From an archaeon (GTDB taxonomy: Archaea > Iainarchaeota > Iainarchaeia > Iainarchaeales > Iainarchaeaceae), in assembly GCA_024653865.1 (NCBI GenBank), contig JANLHD010000034.1:1-10107 (forward strand): a stretch of DNA of 10,107 nucleotides, written 5' to 3'. The notes below the pieces were generated by a model. The model was not told where the DNA came from. It saw nothing but the letters and a program-made list of their open reading frames with translations, and made no database searches. Of this stretch, positions 6,896 to 10,107 are shown one piece after another. Position 1 is the stretch's first letter, and each line of letters starts with the position of its first letter. The position numbers were made by a program, and so were the translations under genes.

Positions 6896-7535
6896 CAAGC
6901 AGGCCCCCAAGTTTTTCAAAAGAGAGGCCCTCAAGGGAATCCACAATCAGGTCCGCATCGAGCAAAAAATTCCTGTCATAAGTATTGGTGAGCGCAACGC
7001 ACTTCATCCCCGCCGCCTTGGCTGATTTCACGCCAAAAATCGAGTCCTCAATGACCACGCACTCCGAGGGCTTTGCGCCAAGCATTTTTGCCGCCTTCAA
7101 ATAACCTTCCGGGTCGGGCTTTCCCCTCGAAACTTCGTCCGCACCCACAATTGCGGAAAAAGAACCCGTTTCTCCCACCTGTTCCAATATGTGGCGGATG
7201 AAATCCATGCGTGAACTCGAAACAAGGCCGAGCGAACACTTTCCCTTTAACCTGAAAACAAGCTCGTGAAATCCCGGAAAAGCAGAAATGCCCGCGGTTT
7301 TCTTCTTCAGGTAAGCGTATTTTTTTGCGAGCATTTCCTCTATTTCTTCGCGCGATTTTGACGCAAAAAACCGCGAAAATGCCTCGCTGCTCCTCATTGT
7401 GTCAAGCTTTTTGAGCTCATTTACATCCACATTCAGCCCCTGCTCCGAAAAAATTTTTGAACTCGCCTCAAAGTGAAGCCGCATTGTGTCCACAATCACG
7501 CCGTCCATGTCAAAAATAACCGCCTTAAGGGACAT
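6888..7535 (-). CDS. HAD-superfamily hydrolase, beta-phosphoglucomutase-like (first of pair)
   Basis: A 215-residue HAD phosphatase and first gene of the minus-strand operon. Motif I is AVIFDMDGVIVDT (nucleophile D9, acid D11); an all-alpha cap follows with FPGFHELV; motif II is LVSSSR; motif III is RGKPDPEGY; motif IV is VIEDSIFGVKSAKAAGM. The GxPDPExY and EDS signatures suit the phosphoglucomutase/phosphatase group, but the substrate is unknown. The start ATG at 7533-7535 is chosen since MSLKAVIFDMDG puts motif I at the N-terminus; the in-frame ATG at 7595 would add 20 unrelated residues across the divergent promoter region. The stop lies inside the start of the second HAD gene (8-nt overlap). 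It is divergent from cysE with 69 nt between the starts. Confidence 0.9.
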   Translation of the reverse strand: MSLKAVIFDMDGVIVDTMRLHFEASSKIFSEQGLNVDVNELKKLDTMRSSEAFSRFFASKSREEIEEMLAKKYAYLKKKTAGISAFPGFHELVFRLKGKCSLGLVSSSRMDFIRHILEQVGETGSFSAIVGADEVSRGKPDPEGYLKAAKMLGAKPSECVVIEDSIFGVKSAKAAGMKCVALTNTYDRNFLLDADLIVDSLEGLSFEKLGGLLGA

Positions 7536-7550
7536 ATTAAAAATCGCCAG

Positions 7551-7565
7551 CAAAGCATTTTTAAC
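7551..7565. promoter_or_regulatory. 15-base AT element upstream of cysE and the HAD operon
   Basis: caaagcatttttaac, starting 54 nt before the cysE ATG and centred about 23 nt before the divergent HAD start at 7535. Read on the minus strand (gttaaaaatg) it can be the TATA box for the HAD operon. Read on the plus strand it is identical to the element before the tRNA gene. Including flanks, 19 of 20 bases match (7546-7565 versus 8153-8172). Confidence 0.5.
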
Positions 7566-7572
7566 AAAGTCT

Positions 7573-7582
7573 GGTTTAAAAC
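7573..7582 (+). promoter_or_regulatory. TATA-like box of cysE
   Basis: ggtttaaaac, centred 27-28 nt before the cysE ATG at 7605, which is the spacing expected for a leaderless transcript. It follows the 15-base element by 7 nt. Confidence 0.45.
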
Positions 7583-7604
7583 AACTTTCAGCCAAAAAAC
7601 CACC

Positions 7605-8171
7605 ATGGGTTTGCTAAGCCTCATAAAATCGGACCTTGATGCGGTGCTCAAAAACGACCCCGCCGCAAAAAGCGCCCTCGACGTCATAGTGAACCACACC
7701 CCGTTTTGCACAATAATCATGCACAGGCTCGTGCACCCATTGCATAAATTCGGAATCCCAATTTTGCCAAGATTTTTCCTAAACCTAACGAAAATCTGGA
7801 GCGGCGTTGAAGTCCACCCCGGGGCAAAAATAGGAAAGGGGCTCTTTATCGACCACGGCTGCGGCGTAGTGATAGGCGAAACCGCGGAAATCGGCGACAA
7901 TTGCACGCTATTCCACAATGTTACCCTCGGAGGCACGGGAAAACACTCCGGAAAAAGGCACCCAACCATAGGCAACAACGTGCTTATCGGAACGGGAGCA
8001 ACACTTTTGGGCCCCATAAAAATCGGGGACAACGCAAGGATTGGGGCGGAGGCGTTTGTCATAATGTGCGACGTCCCGGCAAATTCAACCGTGGTGGGAA
8101 CCCCGGGAATGATAGTAAAATTGGACGGCAAAAAAATAAGGAAAAAACTCGAGCCAACAAAGCATTTTTAA
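7605..8171 (+). CDS. cysE: Serine O-acetyltransferase
   Basis: Transfers acetyl from acetyl-CoA to L-serine, giving O-acetylserine, the first committed step of cysteine synthesis. The 188-residue protein has a short N-terminal helical part (1-65) and a left-handed beta-helix of hexapeptide repeats from about 66. Diagnostic motifs are FIDHGCGVVIGETAEIGDN (81-99, His84 as the expected catalytic base), HNVTLGGTGK (104-113), KRHPTIGNNVLIGTGATLLG (117-136) and VVGTPGMIV (163-171). It is shorter than E. coli CysE, lacking most of its N-terminal extension, like many short-form CysE proteins. ATG 7605 is used because the upstream ATG at 7473 would run through the divergent HAD gene and promoter. No cysK neighbour is present, but a tRNA-Cys gene follows 40 nt downstream. 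A related hexapeptide acetyltransferase is possible but less likely. Confidence 0.92.
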   Translation: MGLLSLIKSDLDAVLKNDPAAKSALDVIVNHTPFCTIIMHRLVHPLHKFGIPILPRFFLNLTKIWSGVEVHPGAKIGKGLFIDHGCGVVIGETAEIGDNCTLFHNVTLGGTGKHSGKRHPTIGNNVLIGTGATLLGPIKIGDNARIGAEAFVIMCDVPANSTVVGTPGMIVKLDGKKIRKKLEPTKHF

Positions 8172-8172
8172 C
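8158..8172 (+). promoter_or_regulatory. 15-base AT element upstream of tRNA-Cys
   Basis: caaagcatttttaac, identical to 7551-7565, covering the last codons and TAA stop of cysE. It starts exactly 54 nt before the first base of the mature tRNA, the same distance as its twin before the cysE ATG. It could be a BRE/TATA with a short pre-tRNA leader, or an upstream regulatory site. Confidence 0.5.
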
Positions 8173-8182
8173 CCTAAACCAA

Positions 8183-8192
8183 GGTAAATTTT
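8183..8192 (+). promoter_or_regulatory. Second AT-rich box before tRNA-Cys
   Basis: ggtaaatttt, centred about 24 nt before the tRNA 5' end. It is the better-placed TATA candidate if transcription starts at the mature tRNA end. It is weaker than the upstream element as a TATA match. Confidence 0.3.
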
Positions 8193-8211
8193 CAAGTGGC
8201 TTTTTGGCCGC

Positions 8212-8345
8212 GCTGAGGTAACAAAGCGGTTATGTACCCGCCTGCAGTAACCCTTTTCTTTCCGCCGGAAAGAAAAGCGTTATCGGAAAAAGAAAGGGCA
8301 GGTTGCAGCGAGCGGGTTAGGTGGGTTCGACTCCCATCCTCAGCT
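8212..8345 (+). tRNA. tRNA-Cys(GCA) with a 63-nt intron
   Basis: The exons are 8212-8247 and 8311-8345, giving a 71-nt mature tRNA. The acceptor stem GCTGAGG pairs with CCTCAGC (8338-8344) in 7 of 7 positions. The D-arm is a 3-bp ACA/TGT stem with loop AAGCGGTTA. The anticodon stem is CCCGC/GCGGG, with loop C-T-GCA-G-A and the anticodon at 8244-8246. A four-base variable loop TTAG follows, then T-arm GTGGG-TTCGACT-CCCAT (one G-T pair). The discriminator is T73 (8345), the known identity base of tRNA-Cys, which supports the GCA reading. CCA is not encoded directly after it (the next bases are TCCA). T8, A14, G18, G19 and the TTC of the T-loop are all in place. The gene lies 40 nt after cysE and 48 nt before a glycosyltransferase. 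Confidence 0.92.
8248..8310 (+). other. Archaeal tRNA intron with canonical bulge-helix-bulge
   Basis: The intron sits at the standard 37/38 site. The central 4-bp helix is CTGC (8242-8245) with GCAG (8305-8308). It is flanked by 3-nt bulges AGT (8246-8248) and CGA (8309-8311), each cut after the second base by the tRNA-splicing endonuclease. An outer AACC/GGTT helix (8249-8252 with 8301-8304) completes the BHB. Inside, 8253-8263 and 8267-8277 form a perfect 11-bp hairpin with a 3-nt loop. About 23 nt (8278-8300) remain unpaired in this fold. No ORF fits in it. Confidence 0.9.
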
Positions 8346-8361
8346 TCCAAAAAAAGGAAAG

Positions 8362-8370
8362 CCATTAAAA
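8362..8370 (+). promoter_or_regulatory. TATA-like box of the glycosyltransferase gene
   Basis: ccattaaaa, centred about 28 nt before the ATG at 8394 and about 20 nt after the tRNA 3' end. This suggests separate, leaderless transcription of the glycosyltransferase. The AAAAAAAGGAAA before it may serve as the BRE. Confidence 0.4.
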
Positions 8371-8393
8371 CAAGTACACAGGAATGATTCTGC

Positions 8394-9053
8394 ATGGCAA
8401 GCACAAGCGTTACAATCGGCGTGACCGCGCCCCACACAATCCCCGCAAGGTTTCTAAAGCCATTCCTCGCAATCGTCGCATACACGCACCAAAAGGTAGG
8501 GCCCGTGAATGTCTCGGTAAGCAACCATTACTGCACATATGAGGCAAGGAACGAATGCGTAAAAAATGCCCTCAACAACAACTCGGATTACCTTTTCTTT
8601 CTGGACGCAGACGTTCTTGCGCCCCCAAATGTGATCGAAGAACTCATCAAAAAAGAAAAAGACATAATTTCAGGGCCTGTCCATATTAAGTCGCCGCCAT
8701 ACAGGCCACTTGCCTACAGAAAAGGGAAAATACAGGGAACGTACGATTTGGACCCCCAAGTGGAAGAGGAAAAACTCTACGAAGTGGACGGAGTCGGCGG
8801 CGGGTGCCTGCTCATAAAAAAAGAGGCTCTCAAAAAAATCGGCGACCCGCAATTCCATTTCATTTTAAACGGAAAAAACATCGGCGAAGACCTCTACTTC
8901 TCGCACAAGGCACAGGAAGCAGGCTACACCATTTGGTATGACAATACGATTCGCGATGTGACACACTTCGGCGCGGCAATTGGTTTTTCCGATTACAGGC
9001 TGTGGAACTACCACGTTAAGCAAGGGCACATAAAATTCGAAAAGAAAGAGTGA
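8394..9053 (+). CDS. GT-A fold glycosyltransferase (family 2-like)
   Basis: A 219-residue probable glycosyltransferase with no membrane segment. A GT-A core is visible: an N-terminal strand VTIGVTAPH, then YEARNECVKNAL (49-60), SDYLFFLDADV (64-74) with the DAD nucleotide-sugar/metal motif at 71-73, and APPNVIEELI (76-85). VDGVGGGCLLIKKEAL (131-146) and GEDLYFSHKAQEAGY (164-178) are the acceptor-side and acidic catalytic regions; DVTHFG (188-193) supplies a possible metal-binding His191. It is shorter than typical GT2 enzymes and stops soon after the GT-A core, so it probably works as a soluble or peripheral enzyme. The sugar donor and acceptor are unknown; no sugar-nucleotide genes adjoin it. 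The ATG at 8394 has no Shine-Dalgarno site but a well-spaced TATA-like box. It is convergent with the Lys-rich small gene. Confidence 0.82.
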   Translation: MASTSVTIGVTAPHTIPARFLKPFLAIVAYTHQKVGPVNVSVSNHYCTYEARNECVKNALNNNSDYLFFLDADVLAPPNVIEELIKKEKDIISGPVHIKSPPYRPLAYRKGKIQGTYDLDPQVEEEKLYEVDGVGGGCLLIKKEALKKIGDPQFHFILNGKNIGEDLYFSHKAQEAGYTIWYDNTIRDVTHFGAAIGFSDYRLWNYHVKQGHIKFEKKE

Positions 9054-9056
9054 ACC

Positions 9057-9079
9057 GCCGGCAAAAAAATTTGGCCGGC
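9057..9079. terminator. Hairpin between convergent genes
   Basis: Two GCCGGC copies (9057-9062, 9074-9079), each self-complementary, can pair around an A/T loop, with AAA/TTT extending the stem past one bulged G. It lies in the 35-nt gap between the glycosyltransferase stop and the stop of the minus-strand gene, so a bidirectional terminator is likely. Confidence 0.4.
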
Positions 9080-9088
9080 AAAATCCAA

Positions 9089-9229
9089 TCATTTCTTTTT
9101 GGCTTTTTTCTTTTTTGCCGCTGACTTCTTTTTTGTTTTCTTTGCGGGCTTTTGCTCTACCTTTGCCTTCTCAAGCTTTAGGCCGAGCCGCTCAAGGGTT
9201 TTCCCTATTGACTTAAGGTTTATTGCCAT
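9089..9229 (-). CDS. 46-residue lysine-rich small protein
   Basis: A short gene on the minus strand, from ATG at 9227-9229 to TGA at 9089-9091. It codes for 46 residues of which 18 are lysine. The first half, starting MAINLKSIGKTLERLGLKLE, would form an amphipathic helix; the second half is a PAKKTKKKSAAKKKKAKKK-type basic tail. Support for a real gene: a GAGGTG Shine-Dalgarno match (9239-9244) 9 nt before the ATG, AT-rich promoter sequence upstream, and a hydrophobic heptad-like pattern unlike random A-rich translation. The basic tail recalls DNA- or RNA-binding tails of small archaeal chromatin or ribosome-associated proteins, but I recognise no family. It is divergent from the gene at 9329. 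The plus-strand reading of this stretch (poly-Phe) is an artefact of it. Confidence 0.65.
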   Translation of the reverse strand: MAINLKSIGKTLERLGLKLEKAKVEQKPAKKTKKKSAAKKKKAKKK

Positions 9230-9238
9230 TTTTTTTCA

Positions 9239-9244
9239 CACCTC
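9239..9244 (-). promoter_or_regulatory. Shine-Dalgarno site of the Lys-rich gene
   Basis: GAGGTG on the minus strand, 9 nt before the ATG. It is the clearest SD site in the window and decides the start. Most other genes here lack one. Confidence 0.6.
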
Positions 9245-9283
9245 TGAAAAAAATATTTTTCGAATTTATGTTGCGAAGAAGAA

Positions 9284-9307
9284 GTATATAAAGTTAGTGT
9301 TATAAAG
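9284..9307. promoter_or_regulatory. Paired TATA boxes of a divergent promoter region
   Basis: tatataaag (9285-9293) and ttataaag (9300-9307). The second is centred about 26 nt before the ATG at 9329 and is the likely TATA for a leaderless plus-strand mRNA. The first could serve either strand: ctttatata on the minus strand would start the Lys-rich gene's mRNA near 9262, giving an SD-containing leader of about 33 nt. A palindromic AT stretch (9247-9260) is a second minus-strand candidate. Confidence 0.45.
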
Positions 9308-9328
9308 CGCGGCGGCATAAATTTCATT

Positions 9329-9832
9329 ATGGCAAGACCTGGAGCCGCACAAAGAGCCGGCAGATTTGGAATGTTCGCACGCGCGGCGGGCGGTGCAGTA
9401 AAAGGGTTAGGTTACAAACTCGCAAGAGTGGAACCTGGCAAGCGCTCGAGTTACATTGGCGAAACGCATCATGTCGGAGGCAAGTTCAGTGAGCTCGCAA
9501 AAAGAAATCTTGAGGGCGCACAAAAACAAATGCACAAAGAAACAACGCTGCTGCTAAAGGAACTCGAAAGAATGCCCCAGAACCCGCTCAAGGAAGTAAT
9601 TGTGGATGCATTCAAAACCGAGCAGGTTACAAGCGGGGAGGCATTGCGAGAGATTATAGCACAGATGGCGCACGAGAGGCTTGGACTGGACAAAAAACAG
9701 TGCTGGACCGAGGCAAAAAAAATCATGCGGGAATTTTATATGTTAATGACACCTGACCAAAAAAGGGCATTCCAACAAAGATTCAAGGTTATCTATGAAC
9801 TATCCCAAGGACGCGGAGACCCCGGAGATTAA
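9329..9832 (+). CDS. Uncharacterised helical protein
   Basis: A 167-residue protein I do not recognise. The first 45 residues are basic and Gly/Ala-rich (MARPGAAQRAGRFGMFARAA, then GYKLARVEPGKRSSYIGETHH); the rest is rich in Lys, Glu and Leu and should be almost all alpha-helical. Visible segments are ELAKRNLEGAQKQMHKETTLL (55-75), SGEALREIIAQMAHERLGLD (101-120) and a C-terminal DQKRAFQQRFKVIYELSQGR (143-162). There is no signal peptide, membrane segment or catalytic motif; single Cys and Trp residues occur together in KQCWTEAK. The basic start could contact nucleic acid, but this is a guess. ATG 9329 has a TATA box at -26 and no SD site. It is followed by an overlapping 25-codon ORF and then rpl10e. 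Confidence 0.7.
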   Translation: MARPGAAQRAGRFGMFARAAGGAVKGLGYKLARVEPGKRSSYIGETHHVGGKFSELAKRNLEGAQKQMHKETTLLLKELERMPQNPLKEVIVDAFKTEQVTSGEALREIIAQMAHERLGLDKKQCWTEAKKIMREFYMLMTPDQKRAFQQRFKVIYELSQGRGDPGD

Positions 9833-9872
9833 GCCCGCAGAAAAGGCGCCAAGGAGCAAGCTTTTTAAATGA
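9795..9872 (+). CDS. Possible 25-residue ORF overlapping the preceding gene
   Basis: An ATG at 9795, in the +1 frame of the preceding gene, opens 25 codons (MNYPKDAETPEIKPAEKAPR, then SKLFK) ending with TGA at 9870-9872. It overlaps the end of the 9329 gene by 38 nt. The composition is hydrophilic, Pro/Lys/Glu-rich and resembles a disordered tail. It could be a tiny coupled gene, the true C-terminus reached by a +1 frameshift, or noise. No SD site is obvious. Confidence 0.25.
   Translation: MNYPKDAETPEIKPAEKAPRSKLFK
9861..9869 (+). promoter_or_regulatory. TATA-like box far upstream of rpl10e
   Basis: ctttttaaa preceded by purine-rich ggagcaag, a good BRE/TATA match. It lies about 85-90 nt before rpl10e, so it would give a leader of about 60 nt if used. 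It also overlaps the end of the 25-codon ORF. The spacer 9873-9953 otherwise holds the hairpin and the second box listed separately. Confidence 0.3.
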
Positions 9873-9896
9873 TTCAGGGGAAGAATAATTATTTCA

Positions 9897-9923
9897 AAAA
9901 AGAACCATAAAAGGGTTTTTTTT
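9897..9923 (+). terminator. Hairpin with T8 tract
   Basis: AAAAAAGAACC (from 9896) pairs with GGTTTTTTTT (9914-9923) over about ten pairs, one of them G-T, around an ATAAAAG loop; the 3' arm is a run of eight T. It is placed after the 9329 gene and before rpl10e, so it probably ends the upstream transcript. Confidence 0.5.
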
Positions 9924-9933
9924 GGCTTAAAAC
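9924..9933 (+). promoter_or_regulatory. TATA-like box of rpl10e
   Basis: ggcttaaaac, centred about 25 nt before the rpl10e ATG at 9954. It abuts the T8 tract and resembles the cysE box (ggtttaaaac). The spacing implies a leaderless mRNA. Confidence 0.45.
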
Positions 9934-9953
9934 ACTATTTTGAGTGATTTTGA

Positions 9954-10107
9954 ATGGGTTTGAGGCCCGGGCGTTGCTATAGTTCGACAAAAGATAGGCC
10001 CTATACGAGGCACGCGATCAAAGTACAGAGGCGCGATTACATAGGCGCGGTGCCGGGCCTTAAAACAAGGCAATGGAACATGGGCAACGGTTTGAAGGAC
10101 TTTGACA
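9954..10107 (+). CDS. rpl10e: Ribosomal protein L10e (uL16 family), 5' end
   Basis: The first 51 codons of a gene running off the window. The protein starts MGLRPGRCYSSTKDRPYTRH and continues with a QRRDYIGAVPGLKTRQWNMG phrase. The MGLRPGRCYR-like opening, the RPYTR and the P-G-x-K-x-x-x-x-x-M-G stretch are diagnostic for archaeal/eukaryotic L10e, the large-subunit protein near the peptidyl-transferase and tRNA-binding sites (bacterial L16 equivalent). Complete members have about 170-180 residues, so roughly 30% is visible. The ATG is fixed by the match at residue 1. It appears to have its own promoter, separated from the upstream gene by a T-rich terminator. Confidence 0.95.
   Translation, partial: MGLRPGRCYSSTKDRPYTRHAIKVQRRDYIGAVPGLKTRQWNMGNGLKDFD

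Noticed and set aside
7473..7604. 44-codon upstream extension of CysE
   Set aside because: It would cross the divergent HAD start and both promoters; the CysE-like sequence begins at MGLLSLIKSD.
7546..8172. Direct repeats flanking cysE as a mobile-element or attachment-site scar
   Set aside because: No transposase or integrase is present, the repeats are TATA-like with identical promoter spacing, and the second copy lies 5' of the tRNA, not at its 3' end where integration sites usually form.
8346..8349. Encoded CCA tail on the tRNA
   Set aside because: The bases after the acceptor stem are TTCCA; taking CCA as the tail would need two discriminator bases. T8345 as U73 fits tRNA-Cys better.
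8192..8524. Minus-strand 110-codon ORF
   Set aside because: It spans the tRNA-Cys gene and the glycosyltransferase start; it is an antisense artefact.
9099..9305. Plus-strand 68-codon Phe-rich ORF
   Set aside because: The poly-Phe reading is the complement of the lysine codons of the minus-strand 46-residue gene, which has an SD site and sensible composition.

Overview
The window is archaeal chromosome. It carries both subunits of DNA topoisomerase VI, a Pno1/Dim2-type KH protein directly upstream of them, ribosomal protein L10e, an ADP-forming acyl-CoA synthetase alpha subunit, and a tRNA whose intron sits in a textbook archaeal bulge-helix-bulge (BHB). Genes are compact and lysine-rich, with many AAA runs, and most have TATA-like boxes 24-30 nt before the start codon, which points to leaderless mRNAs. 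The lineage cannot be fixed from sequence alone. The style, with small genes, tiny spacers and a Cys-rich membrane-anchored protein, would suit an uncultured DPANN-type or related euryarchaeal genome; that is inference.

Layout. 2-3013 (+): 3' end of a KH-domain gene, then top6B and top6A, which overlap by one base; this is an RNA/DNA-maintenance operon. 3060-3551 (+): a membrane-anchored protein with three six-cysteine repeats. 3628-5010 (+): NDP-forming acyl-CoA synthetase alpha subunit with no beta subunit beside it. 5022-7535 (-): a translationally coupled trio, transcribed HAD phosphatase, second HAD phosphatase, Mre11/SbcD-like nuclease. 7605-8171 (+): serine acetyltransferase cysE, followed 40 nt later by an intron-containing tRNA-Cys(GCA) at 8212-8345. 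8394-9053 (+): a GT-A glycosyltransferase. 9089-9229 (-): a 46-residue lysine-rich protein shorter than usual ORF cut-offs. 9329-9832 (+): a 167-residue helical protein I do not recognise, with a possible 25-codon overlapping ORF. 9954-end (+): start of rpl10e.

The most interesting theme is cysteine. A 15-base element (caaagcatttttaac) occurs identically upstream of cysE and of tRNA-Cys, in both cases starting exactly 54 nt before the gene start, and a one-base-shorter version precedes the 18-cysteine surface protein. It may be an ordinary archaeal BRE/TATA promoter, but the shared spacing and cysteine-linked targets deserve a test. No insertion sequence, CRISPR array or clear sign of recent transfer is visible.
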